Assembly (NCBI RefSeq): GCF_028023555.1
Contig: NZ_JAQIOY010000009.1
Span: forward strand, 1 to 64,000
Direction: 5' to 3'
DNA length: 64,000 bases
From: Thalassococcus_A lentus
GTDB lineage: Bacteria; Pseudomonadota; Alphaproteobacteria; Rhodobacterales; Rhodobacteraceae
Shown: in pieces, positions 42,771 to 52,008 of the stretch
Layout of the letters: the number at the start of each line of letters is the position of its first letter
Position numbering within the stretch: position 1 is the first letter of the stretch
Notes under the pieces: generated by a model
Database searches by the model: none
Told to the model about the DNA's origin: nothing
Seen by the model: the letters and a program-made list of their open reading frames with translations, nothing else
Program-made: the position numbers and the translations under genes

Positions 42771-43742
42771 ATGACCGAGCGCGATGACACGCCAGAGCAA
42801 GAGGCCGGAATGGTGGCAGATGCCGTCAAAGGCAACTGGGTCGACACGCTCGCCCCGGAATGGACGCGACCTTATCTTCGACTGAGCCGCGCAGACCGTC
42901 CGATCGGGACATGGCTGCTGTTGCTCCCGTGCTGGTGGGGCTTGCTGCTGTCCATGGTCAACAACGGACAGGTCGGCTGGTTTGACGCGTGGATTTTTGT
43001 CGGCTGCGGCATTGGCGCTTTTTTGATGCGCGGCGCAGGGTGTACCTGGAATGATATCACCGACCGCGAGTTTGATGGATCCGTTGCGCGCACTGCGTCG
43101 CGCCCCATTCCTTCCGGTCAGGTCACTGTCAAACAGGCCCTGGTCTGGGCCGCCATCCAATGCCTGATCTCGCTTTGTATTCTGATCACGTTCCCGCCGA
43201 TGGCGATTGCGCTCGGTGTAATCGCTTTGGTTCCTGTTGCGATCTATCCCTTTGCCAAACGGTTCACATGGTGGCCGCAGGCCTTCTTGGGGATCGCCTT
43301 CAACTGGGGTGCGCTGCTGGCGTGGACCGCACATTCGGGGCGGCTCGAAGCGCCTGCGGTGGTCCTCTATCTGGCAGGCATGGCTTGGACGCTCTTCTAC
43401 GACACGATCTACGCCCATCAGGACAAAGAGGACGACGCCCTGATCGGCGTCAAAAGCACCGCGCGCCTGTTTGGCGACAAAGACACTCCGAAGTGGTTGG
43501 CCCGGTTCCTGGTCGCGACTGTGGCCATCATGGGAATCGCTATCGTTGCTGCCGCGCCAGACGGCGAAATCTTGCAGATGGTGGTTTTGTTGTGCGGGCC
43601 TTGGGCCATGGGCTGGCATATGCTCTGGCAACTGCGCCGCCTTAAACTTGATGACACCGACAGGCTGCTTTCACTGTTCCGATCCAACCGCGACGCAGGC
43701 CTGATTCCTGTGCTGTTTTTCGCCGCAGCGCTTTTCGCTTGA
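42771..43742 (+). CDS. ubiA: 4-hydroxybenzoate octaprenyltransferase
   Basis: 323 residues, eight to nine membrane helices. Both prenyl-diphosphate Mg-binding motifs are present: NDITDREFD (94-102) and DTIYAHQDKEDD. It attaches the polyprenyl tail to 4-hydroxybenzoate in ubiquinone synthesis. ATG 42771 gives the conserved N-terminus (RPYLRLSRADRPIGTWLL), but no ribosome site precedes it. A longer frame inside rsmE exists and was rejected. Confidence 0.95.
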   Translation: MTERDDTPEQEAGMVADAVKGNWVDTLAPEWTRPYLRLSRADRPIGTWLLLLPCWWGLLLSMVNNGQVGWFDAWIFVGCGIGAFLMRGAGCTWNDITDREFDGSVARTASRPIPSGQVTVKQALVWAAIQCLISLCILITFPPMAIALGVIALVPVAIYPFAKRFTWWPQAFLGIAFNWGALLAWTAHSGRLEAPAVVLYLAGMAWTLFYDTIYAHQDKEDDALIGVKSTARLFGDKDTPKWLARFLVATVAIMGIAIVAAAPDGEILQMVVLLCGPWAMGWHMLWQLRRLKLDDTDRLLSLFRSNRDAGLIPVLFFAAALFA

Positions 43743-43803
43743 TTGCACCCACGTCAAAGCCCGACTATGTCGGCAGGCATCATAACCATGAGAGAGCCGC
43801 TGT

Positions 43804-45705
43804 ATGCGCCTATCTGCACTTTTTATTGTAGCCGGAGCCTTTGTTTGCGGAGGGCTCATCAGCCTGGTTACCGCGTATTTTTCCGTGCAGATGATCGAGT
43901 CGGCCTCTGAGTCCGAGGTGCTAAACGAGCTGGACCGGGAAGGTCTGACATGGGCCGAGGTCGATACCAATGGTCTTCAGGTGTTTCTGATCGGGACCGC
44001 GCCAGACGAAGCACGTCGGTTTCAGGCACTCAGCACAGCTGGTCGTGTTGTCGATGCAGCCCGTGTGATCGATCAAATGCTTATCGAAGAAAGCGAAGGG
44101 CTTGCTCCACCTCGGTTTTCTTTGGAAATCCTGCGCAACGAGAGCCGGATTTCCGTGATCGGCCTGATCCCAAGCTCTTCTGATCGCGAAGCTCTGGTTG
44201 AACGTTTCAATGATCTCGCAGGAGACGGCGAAGTATCCGACCTGCTCGAGGCAGCGGACTTCCCTGCGCCCGAAGGGTGGGAACGCGCGCTCAGCTATGC
44301 GTCGTCCGCCTTGAGCGATTTGCCCCGTTCCAAAATTTCGGTTGAGGCCGGCAGGGTCGCAATCAAGGCTATGACTGACAGCCCGGAAGCAAAACAGCGG
44401 CTCGAAACATCTCTGGCGCGCCGTGCGCCCGACAATCTTGTGTTGGCGGTTGAAGTGTCCGCCCCGCGTCCGGTCATCACGCCCTATACTCTTCGGTTCG
44501 TGATTGATGAAAGCGGCGCGCGCTTTGACAGCTGTAGCGCTGACACCGAACAGACCCGCGACCGTATTCTGCGTGCCGCGTCACAGGCAGGCCTCGAAGG
44601 CAAGGCAACCTGTATGCTGGGTCTGGGCGTGCCATCGCGCAGATGGGCGGATGCGGCCGAACTGTCGATTTCCAAGCTGGCCGAACTTGGCGGCGGTGAT
44701 TTGACCTTCAACAACGCGGACATTCAGCTGGTCGCGCTTGAGGGCACGTCACCAGCGATCTTTGACCGGGTCATTGGCGAGCTGGAAGCAGGGCTTCCCG
44801 AGGTTTTCGCGCTGAACGCCGTTTTGCCCAAGCCGCCCGAAGTCAGCGAAGATGGCCCTGCGGAATTCACGGCCACCCGTTCACCCGAAGGCGCCGTGCA
44901 AATCCGCGGCAAACTGGGCAGCGAAGTGTCGCGCCAGACCGCTGACAGTTTTGCCCGTGCCGCATTTGGCTCTGGCAATGTCTACACTGCTGCGCGTGTT
45001 GATGAAGACCTGCCAAGCGACTGGTCTGTCCGGGCGCTGGCGGGGCTGGAGGCCTTGTCGATGCTGGGCAACGGCGCGGTGACCGTAACCGCAGAAACGA
45101 TCACCATTTCGGGAAAATCCGGACGGCAGGAGGCACCTGCCGAGATCGCAGCCTTGCTCAGTGAAAAACTGGGAGACGAGGCAACCTTCGATATCAACGT
45201 TGCCTATGAGAAGAAGCTTGATGAAACGCTGGGCCTGCCAACGCCGGAAGAATGCGAAGCGCAGATCACCGAAGTCATCGGGGACCGCAAGATCACCTTT
45301 GAACCCGGTTCCGCAACGCTGGACGCATCGGCCAAGGATATTCTGGACGAACTGGCCGAGCTTCTCAAGAAGTGCGGCGACATCCCTCTTCAGATCGCCG
45401 GGCACACTGACAGTCAGGGCCGCGAAAGCATGAACCAGCAGCTCAGCCAGCAGCGCGCCCAGTCGGTCTTGGACGCACTGCGCGGCCGGCTCGTTCCGGT
45501 AAAGGCATACACAGCCGTCGGTTTCGGCGAGGCAGAGCCAATTGCAGACAACGACAGCGAAGAAGGTCGTGAGGCCAACCGCCGGATCGAATTCAAGCTT
45601 CTGAAACCCGATCCGATCGAAGAAGTCACAACAACCCTCGAACAGGTTGAACAACAAACCGGCGCCGATGAAGACGCCGCGGCAGAAGGGACAGGCAATG
45701 AATAG
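43804..45705 (+). CDS. OmpA-family protein with BON-like repeats
   Basis: 633 residues: N-terminal hydrophobic anchor/signal (4-26), a long region of BON-like alpha-beta units, and a C-terminal OmpA peptidoglycan-binding domain (ITFEPGSATLDASAKDILDE, then AGHTDSQGRESMNQQLSQQR and ANRRIEFKL). It should anchor to the inner membrane and bind cell wall. An acidic tail (EDAAAEGTGNE) follows. The next gene overlaps its end by eight bases and encodes a coiled-coil membrane protein, so the two probably form one envelope module. Confidence 0.9.
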   Translation: MRLSALFIVAGAFVCGGLISLVTAYFSVQMIESASESEVLNELDREGLTWAEVDTNGLQVFLIGTAPDEARRFQALSTAGRVVDAARVIDQMLIEESEGLAPPRFSLEILRNESRISVIGLIPSSSDREALVERFNDLAGDGEVSDLLEAADFPAPEGWERALSYASSALSDLPRSKISVEAGRVAIKAMTDSPEAKQRLETSLARRAPDNLVLAVEVSAPRPVITPYTLRFVIDESGARFDSCSADTEQTRDRILRAASQAGLEGKATCMLGLGVPSRRWADAAELSISKLAELGGGDLTFNNADIQLVALEGTSPAIFDRVIGELEAGLPEVFALNAVLPKPPEVSEDGPAEFTATRSPEGAVQIRGKLGSEVSRQTADSFARAAFGSGNVYTAARVDEDLPSDWSVRALAGLEALSMLGNGAVTVTAETITISGKSGRQEAPAEIAALLSEKLGDEATFDINVAYEKKLDETLGLPTPEECEAQITEVIGDRKITFEPGSATLDASAKDILDELAELLKKCGDIPLQIAGHTDSQGRESMNQQLSQQRAQSVLDALRGRLVPVKAYTAVGFGEAEPIADNDSEEGREANRRIEFKLLKPDPIEEVTTTLEQVEQQTGADEDAAAEGTGNE

Positions 45706-46024
45706 AACGGAATTCATCTTTGCCACGGCAATCATCTTGTTTGTGGCGTTCTGCCTGGGCTGGTTCGCGCATTGGTTGGTTCATCGTTTTCGGCGCATCA
45801 GTCAGGCTGATGTCGATCAGCTCGAACGTATGAGTCAGGAACTGCACGAAGCCGAGGAAACTCGCGATCAGGCGATCACCTATCTGCAGCAACGCGAAGC
45901 CGAACTGACAAACCAGCTTGCCCAGACCGAAGCGGAACTCTCTGCCGCGATGGAAGGCCTGCGCGAAGCCCGTCAGGAAGCCGAAGAAATGCGCAGCTAC
46001 GTTGAGCGTATGAACGCAGGCTGA
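45698..46024 (+). CDS. Membrane-anchored coiled-coil protein
   Basis: 108 residues from ATG 45698, overlapping the OmpA-like gene by eight bases, with AGAAGGG upstream. One transmembrane helix (FIFATAIILFVAFCLGWFAH, 6-25) is followed by about 70 residues of heptad-rich Glu/Gln/Ala coiled coil. No characterised family is recognised. It is probably a partner of the OmpA/BON protein at the envelope. Confidence 0.82.
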   Translation: MNRTEFIFATAIILFVAFCLGWFAHWLVHRFRRISQADVDQLERMSQELHEAEETRDQAITYLQQREAELTNQLAQTEAELSAAMEGLREARQEAEEMRSYVERMNAG

Positions 46025-46031
46025 CAGCAAT

Positions 46032-46059
46032 CGGGGCGTTTTCCGAAGCGCCTCGTTTT
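46032..46059 (+). terminator. Intrinsic terminator after the OmpA/coiled-coil pair
   Basis: CGGGGCG and CGCCTCG form a seven-pair stem (one G-U) around a ten-base loop, followed by TTTTC. Confidence 0.5.
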
Positions 46060-46104
46060 CATCCTCGTTTGTCCCGTATATGAGCGTGGGCAGGAGGATC
46101 GCGT

Positions 46105-46764
46105 ATGTCATTCGTCACTTTCGTCAGGCATGGTCAGGCCAATTCATCTGCCCGTGATGAAGACAGCTATGACCGGCTAAGCGATTTGGGCTGGCAACAG
46201 GCCCGTTGGCTCGGGGGCTGGCTTGATCATAGCGGCGAAGTCTTTGCGCGCGTTTACTCCGGCACGCTGCGGCGACATGTGGAAACAGCCGAAGGCATAA
46301 ACGCCAAATGCGCCGCAGACCCGGTTCGCGATGCCCGACTGAACGAATTGGAATACTTCACATTGGCCAGCCTGATGCATCAGCAGCATGGCATCGCAGT
46401 TCCGACAGACCGCGAAGGTTTTGTGGAACATCTGCCGACGCTGTTCGGGTATTGGAAGGACGGACGGATCGAAGGAACACCCGAGACATTCGACGCCTTT
46501 GAGGCGCGGACGCGGGCGGTTGTTGAAGAGATCGCCGCCGGTCAGGGACGCGCGCTCGTGGTGACTTCGGGCGGTTTCATCGGAATGGCCATGCGCATTG
46601 TGATGGGGCTGGATATTCGCGCCATGGCGCATGCGTGCCTTGCCATCGAGAACACCTCGATGCACCGCATTCAGCCGCTCAGCACCGGCCTTGCCCTGAC
46701 GCAATTCAACGCGCTGCCCCATCTGGACACCCCCGAAAGGCAGCACGCAAGAAGCCATCTTTAA
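46105..46764 (+). CDS. Histidine phosphatase-superfamily protein, atypical active site
   Basis: 219 residues. The phosphoglycerate-mutase-like catalytic motif RHG (8-10) and YSGTLRRHVETAE (equivalent to the second Arg region) are present. The second catalytic His, normally in VSHGG, is Ser155 here (VVTSGGFIG). Activity may therefore be lost, reduced or changed. The ribosome site is AGGAGG-like (46092-46097). It is followed 46 bases later by the saccharopine genes. Confidence 0.83.
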   Translation: MSFVTFVRHGQANSSARDEDSYDRLSDLGWQQARWLGGWLDHSGEVFARVYSGTLRRHVETAEGINAKCAADPVRDARLNELEYFTLASLMHQQHGIAVPTDREGFVEHLPTLFGYWKDGRIEGTPETFDAFEARTRAVVEEIAAGQGRALVVTSGGFIGMAMRIVMGLDIRAMAHACLAIENTSMHRIQPLSTGLALTQFNALPHLDTPERQHARSHL

Positions 46765-46810
46765 CTGCCGGCAAACCCGCGCTAGCCTCGCGCGAGATGA
46801 GGGAGCCACA

Positions 46811-47893
46811 ATGACGATGCCGACGACACATCTTTGGGTGCGCGCAGAGTGCCGCGACAACGAACAACGGGTCGGCGTGACACCGCAGGGTGTCGCGCAG
46901 TTGATCGATGCTGGCCTGCAGGTGACAGTCGAAGAAAGCCCGTCGCGCATCATTGGCATTGACGGGTTCAAAGCGGCGGGCGCTGAGATCGCAGCCGAAG
47001 GTTCATGGCGTGATGCGCCTTTGGACGCGATAGTCTTTGGCCTTAAGGAACTGCCCGACGACGGATCGCCCCTCAGACATCGGCACATAATGTTTGGCCA
47101 CGCCTACAAAGGCCAATCGGCGGGCCAAAAGTTGTTGGCGCGTTTTCGTGAGGGCGGCGGAACGCTCTATGACCTGGAATATCTCGTTGATGAAAGCGGG
47201 CGCCGCGTCGCCGCTTTTGGGTATTGGGCAGGTTATGCGGGGGCTGCGGTTTCGCTGTTTGGTTGGGCTGCGCAGACGCAAGGCCAAACCTGTCCGGCAA
47301 TGAGCACCTGGCCCGACGCCAAGGCCATGTGCACCCAGTTATCGAACGAGATGCAAAAAACCGGACAGGCCGCACCCACGGCTCTGGTTATCGGGGCTCT
47401 GGGCCGCGTTGGTACAGGCGCAGCCGATTTGTGCCGCCAGATGGGTGTTTCTGTGACGGGTTGGGACATGCAGGAAACGGCGCATGGTGGCCCCTTTCCT
47501 GAAATCCTGCAGCACGAACTGTTTTTTAACTGCATTCTGGCCCAGCCGGGATGCCCCGTGTTTGTCCCCAAAGGATCAGAATCAGCGCACCGAAACCTCC
47601 GAGTGATCGGCGACATCGCCTGTGATCCGGACAGTGCCTACAACCCTGTTCCGGTTTATGACCGTGCGACCACATGGGCCGAACCGGTCATTCGGGTCCA
47701 TGAGCAGCCACCCTTGGATGTGATGGCAATCGACAACCTGCCGTCATTGTTGCCGCTTGAAAGCTCAGAAGATTTCGCGGGGCAACTGTTGCCCCATCTA
47801 AAGACACTGGGTTCTCTTCAATCCGGCGTTTGGGGCCGTGCGCACCAGATATTCGAAACCCATGTCTCTCAATTGAATGCAGGAGCGAACTGA
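46811..47893 (+). CDS. Saccharopine dehydrogenase, lysine-forming type (LYS1-like)
   Basis: 360 residues. N-terminal alanine dehydrogenase/transhydrogenase-like domain (EQRVGVTPQGVAQLIDAGL) and Rossmann core (ALVIGALGRVGTGAADLC). This matches yeast-type NAD saccharopine dehydrogenase (L-lysine-forming). In bacteria the reaction would condense lysine and 2-oxoglutarate to saccharopine. GAGGGAG precedes ATG 46811. The TGA shares one base with the ATG of the second saccharopine enzyme, so the two are translationally coupled. Confidence 0.86.
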   Translation: MTMPTTHLWVRAECRDNEQRVGVTPQGVAQLIDAGLQVTVEESPSRIIGIDGFKAAGAEIAAEGSWRDAPLDAIVFGLKELPDDGSPLRHRHIMFGHAYKGQSAGQKLLARFREGGGTLYDLEYLVDESGRRVAAFGYWAGYAGAAVSLFGWAAQTQGQTCPAMSTWPDAKAMCTQLSNEMQKTGQAAPTALVIGALGRVGTGAADLCRQMGVSVTGWDMQETAHGGPFPEILQHELFFNCILAQPGCPVFVPKGSESAHRNLRVIGDIACDPDSAYNPVPVYDRATTWAEPVIRVHEQPPLDVMAIDNLPSLLPLESSEDFAGQLLPHLKTLGSLQSGVWGRAHQIFETHVSQLNAGAN

Positions 47894-49023
47894 TGGCTAT
47901 TCACTGGTGCGGAACAGGTTTGTCTTCGATCCCCGGCCTGCGCAGGCTAATCGAGGCGGGGCACCCCGTTGTGGTCTGGAACCGGACCGAAGCAAAAGCC
48001 CGCGAGGCCGTTGGCGATCTGACCTCAGACATTCGAACCTTTGACATGGACACGCTGCGCGAGGCGACAAAGCCCGGCGATGTCGTGGTATCAATGCTAC
48101 CCGGCGACTGGCATGTTCCACTGGCCGAAATGGCCATCGAAAACGGCGCAGACTTCGTTTCCTCCAGCTATATCGCCCCTGAGATGAGGGCGCTGGACAC
48201 CGCAGCCAAAAATGCCGATGTCCGCTTGGTGAACGAAGTGGGCCTCGATCCCGGCATCGACCATCTGATGGCGCATCATCTGGTGGCCGCTTATCGCGAC
48301 GACGGCTCTTACGACGCTGGCAATGCAATCAGCTTTACGTCGTATTGCGGCGGCGTTCCCAAGATCCCCAATGCCTTCCGCTATAAATTCAGCTGGGCAC
48401 CTGTCGGTGTCCTCAAGGCGCTGCGCTCACCTTCTCGTTCGATCCGTCATTTTTCAGAACTGAACGTCAACCGGCCATGGGATGCGCTGGGGCGCTATGA
48501 TGCACCGCTTGACCCGCCAGAGACCTTCGAAGTCTATCCGAACCGGGACAGCCTGCCTTTCATGGAGGAATACGGGTTTGATCCGGCTTGGCCAGTCAAG
48601 GACTTCGTCCGAGGCACCCTGCGCTTGAACGGTTGGGCCGATGCATGGGCCGACATTTTTGCCGAAGCGGGCAGCGCCAGCGACGAAAGACTTCAGGAAA
48701 TCGCAGACCAGCTTTTGCTGGAAAACGCCTATGACGAAGGCGAGCCGGATCGCGTTGTGCTGTGTGTGTCATTCAAGGCAGAGCGAGATGGCGTGCCCGT
48801 CTGGCATCAAAGCTATGTGATGGATGCCTGGGGTGATGAACGGGGCACGGCCATGGCGCGGCTTGTTTCGATCCCTGTTTCGCTGGCCATTGAATCCGTG
48901 ATGAACCGGGCTGTCCCCGCCGGGGTGACGGCGGCACCGTCTGACCCAAAACTGATCCAGAACTGGATGAGCGAGATCCAGACTTTGGCGCAGCGCCTTA
49001 TGATCGTGGACCATCTGAAATAG
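47893..49023 (+). CDS. Saccharopine dehydrogenase, glutamate-forming type (LYS9-like)
   Basis: 376 residues. An N-terminal NAD(P) domain (HWCGTGLSSIPGLRRLIEAG, VVVSMLPG) and the family core VGLDPGIDHLMAHHL and YCGGVPKIPNAFRYKFSW are diagnostic of saccharopine dehydrogenase, glutamate-forming. Its products would be glutamate and aminoadipate semialdehyde. With the upstream enzyme it gives a two-step lysine breakdown route. The following semialdehyde dehydrogenase is not in the window. Confidence 0.9.
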   Translation: MAIHWCGTGLSSIPGLRRLIEAGHPVVVWNRTEAKAREAVGDLTSDIRTFDMDTLREATKPGDVVVSMLPGDWHVPLAEMAIENGADFVSSSYIAPEMRALDTAAKNADVRLVNEVGLDPGIDHLMAHHLVAAYRDDGSYDAGNAISFTSYCGGVPKIPNAFRYKFSWAPVGVLKALRSPSRSIRHFSELNVNRPWDALGRYDAPLDPPETFEVYPNRDSLPFMEEYGFDPAWPVKDFVRGTLRLNGWADAWADIFAEAGSASDERLQEIADQLLLENAYDEGEPDRVVLCVSFKAERDGVPVWHQSYVMDAWGDERGTAMARLVSIPVSLAIESVMNRAVPAGVTAAPSDPKLIQNWMSEIQTLAQRLMIVDHLK

Positions 49024-49080
49024 GCATAAACCCGGATTTCCTGACTGGATTACCTGTCAGGGAGCCTGACATATGATGCC

Positions 49081-49965
49081 ATGAAACAGACGACGACCAC
49101 CCAGAGCATCGAGCGCCGTTTGGGCGACGCGATGCGCGCGCGGCTTCCGCTTTGGGCCGCTGAACTTGTGATGTTCACACTCAAACAGGGGTGGGCCTGC
49201 CTGTTCGGCTTCTTGATGCTGATCGGCCTGATCGTGTCCGATCAGATCTGGCAGGACAAATGGCCGCTTGCCCGATACGACGGATTGGTGATCTGGGCGG
49301 TGGGACTACAGGCCGCATTTTTGTTTTTTCGCCTCGAAACCCTGCAGGAAGCCAAAGTCATCCTGCTTTTCCATCTGACCGGTACCGCAATGGAGCTCTT
49401 CAAGGTCAATGCAGGAAGTTGGGCCTATCCTGAACCTGCCTTGTTAAAGCTGTGGGGTGTGCCGCTGTTTTCAGGTTTCATGTACGCTGCCGTCGGAAGT
49501 TACATGGCGCGGGTGATCCGCATTTTCGACATGCGTTTTGCCCCCTACCCGCCATTCTGGGCCACCGTGGTTTTGGCTGTTGCGATCTACATCAATTTCT
49601 TTGCGCATCATTTCATCTGGGATTCCAGATACATCCTCATGGCCGCCACGCTGGTCTTGTTCCTCCGAACGCGGGTTTGGTTTCACATTGGTGAACGCCG
49701 CTATTGGATGCCATTGCCGCTGGCCGCGTTCCTGACATCCATCTTTTTGTGGATCGCCGAAAATGTCGGCACCAACACCGGAACATGGCTTTATGCAGGC
49801 CAATCCGAATTCGATATGGTCAGCTTTGCCAAAATGGGATCGTGGTATCTGTTGCTCTATGTCAGCTTTGTTACTGTTACGCTGGTCTTGCGCGACGCGC
49901 TTTCATCCGCAGCGCTGGCCCCTCAGTCTGATGGTGGCTTGCGCGGGGTGCGTGGATCACCGTGA
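49081..49965 (+). CDS. DUF817 family membrane protein
   Basis: 294 residues with eight or so hydrophobic segments and polar signatures FRLETLQEAKVILLFH, KVNAGSWAYPEPA and FFAHHFIWDSRY of DUF817. Function unknown. Its last 43 bases overlap the end of the convergent MFS gene (49923-49965). Confidence 0.88.
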   Translation: MKQTTTTQSIERRLGDAMRARLPLWAAELVMFTLKQGWACLFGFLMLIGLIVSDQIWQDKWPLARYDGLVIWAVGLQAAFLFFRLETLQEAKVILLFHLTGTAMELFKVNAGSWAYPEPALLKLWGVPLFSGFMYAAVGSYMARVIRIFDMRFAPYPPFWATVVLAVAIYINFFAHHFIWDSRYILMAATLVLFLRTRVWFHIGERRYWMPLPLAAFLTSIFLWIAENVGTNTGTWLYAGQSEFDMVSFAKMGSWYLLLYVSFVTVTLVLRDALSSAALAPQSDGGLRGVRGSP

Positions 49966-51179
49966 TCGCGGAAGCGGCCCATCAACCGGCCAATGGTAAA
50001 GGACGTACGGGGCGCCCAGACGTAGGGTGTGCGTTCTGCCGCGCTGTCTCTGGTCTGCATACGCACCACGCCAAATACGACCAAGATCACATGCCCGACA
50101 GCGATCATCGCAAACAGAGCAGGCGGGCCGTAGAGGTTGATCAGAACCGAAGCAACCCAAGGCGCCGCGATGGCGCCAGTCGCGTACCAGAACATCAAGG
50201 CCGCTGACAGGGCCACACGTTCCGAACTGTCAGCAAAATCGTGGGCATGCGCAGCCGCGACCGAATAAATCGGGAATGTCGTCAGACCAAAGACCGCAGC
50301 AGTCAGCATAATGCCTGCCGTTTCGGTTTGCGCTGCGGTTGCCGTGTATACGGAACTCACAATGGCGGCGATCGACAGCCAGATCAAAACCCAGCGCCGG
50401 TCGTATTTGTCAGCCAGCCAGCCGACCGGAATTTGCGACAAGGCACCGCCAGCAACAAAGGCAGACAGGAACAGGGCAATCTGTCCTGCCTGCAATCCGA
50501 CACCTGCACCATAGACTGGCCCGACCATTCTGAAACTGGCCGAAGACAGCGCCGCAACCAGCACGCCCGCCACCGCCAGAGGGGATCGTGCCCAAGCCAG
50601 CGCTGGCTGCAAACGCGGGGCAGCCGGCGTTTCGGGCTGGCGTGCCTGCGTCAGGGTGATTGGCAACAGTGCGGCTGCGCACAAAAGCGCCAAGAGCGTG
50701 TAAGACGCATAATGCGCAGGCTCCAGTACCGAGATCATAAGCTGCGCCACAAGCGATGCGCCCATGTCTGCGACACGGTACGCCCCCATGGCGCGGCCTC
50801 TGGTTTCATTTGTGACCTTTGCCTGCAACCATGCTTCGACCACCGTGTAGCATCCGGCAATACACAGGCCCTGCGCCACCCGAAGCGCAGCCCAAGCATA
50901 GGGGTTCTCAATCAGAATATGCCCCAGAATACCGATTGTTCCCAACGAGGTGAACGCAGCAAACGCCCTTGAATGGCCAACCGATCCCATCAGGCGCGGC
51001 GCCCACCAGCAACCCGCAAAAAACCCAAGGAAATGCGCCGAACCCAGCAGGCCGATTTGGGCTGTCGTGAAATTCAGGACAAAGCCCGACAGCGCATCCA
51101 GCGGTCCAACCCCACCCGAAGAAAGCTGAAGCAAAATCACCGATAGGAAAAGGGCCGCAAAAGATAGCATCATACGCAT
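49923..51179 (-). CDS. MFS transporter (YcaD-like)
   Basis: 418 residues from ATG 51179, 12 transmembrane segments. The loop 2-3 signature is GSVGHSRAFAAF and the second half has GWLADKYDRRWVL. This resembles the YcaD/efflux branch. No clear ribosome site; ATGs at 51173 and 51170 are alternatives, and the longer frame to 51251 adds a non-membrane segment. It lies 89 bases downstream of imuA, where the imuB-dnaE2 genes would normally be. Confidence 0.87.
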   Translation of the reverse strand: MRMMLSFAALFLSVILLQLSSGGVGPLDALSGFVLNFTTAQIGLLGSAHFLGFFAGCWWAPRLMGSVGHSRAFAAFTSLGTIGILGHILIENPYAWAALRVAQGLCIAGCYTVVEAWLQAKVTNETRGRAMGAYRVADMGASLVAQLMISVLEPAHYASYTLLALLCAAALLPITLTQARQPETPAAPRLQPALAWARSPLAVAGVLVAALSSASFRMVGPVYGAGVGLQAGQIALFLSAFVAGGALSQIPVGWLADKYDRRWVLIWLSIAAIVSSVYTATAAQTETAGIMLTAAVFGLTTFPIYSVAAAHAHDFADSSERVALSAALMFWYATGAIAAPWVASVLINLYGPPALFAMIAVGHVILVVFGVVRMQTRDSAAERTPYVWAPRTSFTIGRLMGRFRDHGDPRTPRKPPSD

Positions 51180-51268
51180 GAAGCGGTTTAAGCACGCACG
51201 CCTTCCGATGTCCCGGTCATAGTCGACGCCGACTGTCGTTTTCGGACGCAATTTGGCTTGTGCCGGGC

Positions 51269-51892
51269 TTATTCAGCAGCCAGTGCATCTGCCTTCATTG
51301 GGTGCAGGTCATTTTCCTCAAGCCACCATTCGCATGGAGGCGCCATCCGCGCCCGCAATCGTGTCAGATGCCAACGATCGCGCCCCGGCTGGTGGGCAGG
51401 CTCTAGGGACCAGCGTGTTTCCACACCCGGCGCGCCGCCCTGCCCCGGTGTCAACAGCAAGGCCAGCGGTGCACGCCCGCTAAGGGTGCCCCCCGTTTCA
51501 GCCGCAAGATGCAACCGGCGTACCGGGGTCAGTGGCGGCGGTTCGGGCAGATCGGCCACGACAACCGAAACTGCCCCACTCCGCAGGGCTTCTTCTGTTG
51601 CCCAAAGCAGATCTTCGGCGCGTTTGGGACTGACAAAGATGACATCTTGCGGCGCCAGCAGGCCAATCATACCCGGCCCATGCAAGGGATCACTGCACCA
51701 GTCAGGCGCAATCCACAGCACCGGACCGCCCCCTTGCGCAACCTGAGCAGCCACTTGCAACGCCAGTGTACGCCGGGCGCGGCCACACAGTTCATGGGCG
51801 CGCCCATAGGCCAGCTGCGCCTGTTTCCACAGGGTCACACAAGGGCCGACCTGATGGCTGCGGCGGCCAAGAAGAGGGTGATGTACAGGCAT
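51269..51892 (-). CDS. imuA: ImuA-like SOS mutagenesis protein (orphan)
   Basis: 207 residues of the RecA-related ImuA group: RAHELCGRARRTLAL, VLWIAPDW, LLWATEEALRSG, VRRLHLAAETGG and LLLTPGQGG, ending near a tryptophan-rich tail. In many bacteria imuA-imuB-dnaE2 encode the translesion mutasome. Here imuB and dnaE2 do not follow; an MFS transporter does. The upstream region carries a perfect alphaproteobacterial LexA box. TTGAGA and TATTCT on the minus strand, 16 bases apart and about seven bases from the ATG, could give a leaderless mRNA. Confidence 0.82.
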   Translation of the reverse strand: MPVHHPLLGRRSHQVGPCVTLWKQAQLAYGRAHELCGRARRTLALQVAAQVAQGGGPVLWIAPDWCSDPLHGPGMIGLLAPQDVIFVSPKRAEDLLWATEEALRSGAVSVVVADLPEPPPLTPVRRLHLAAETGGTLSGRAPLALLLTPGQGGAPGVETRWSLEPAHQPGRDRWHLTRLRARMAPPCEWWLEENDLHPMKADALAAE

Positions 51893-51907
51893 GTGTCAAG
51901 AATACAT

Positions 51908-51922
51908 GTTCTTATTTTGTTC
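51908..51922. promoter_or_regulatory. LexA (SOS) box of imuA
   Basis: GTTC-TTATTTT-GTTC matches exactly the direct-repeat GTTC-N7-GTTC bound by LexA in alphaproteobacteria. It ends 16 bases from the imuA start codon, between the proposed -35 and -10. It is also about 90 bases upstream of the divergent aldo/keto reductase. Confidence 0.85.
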
Positions 51923-52008
51923 TCAAGCCATGTTTTGCCCAACGCCTCTTGGCATCACGCACCGCGACGCTATTGTCGCCCCAAGATACGCAAGCAAAGG
52001 GCAGACAC

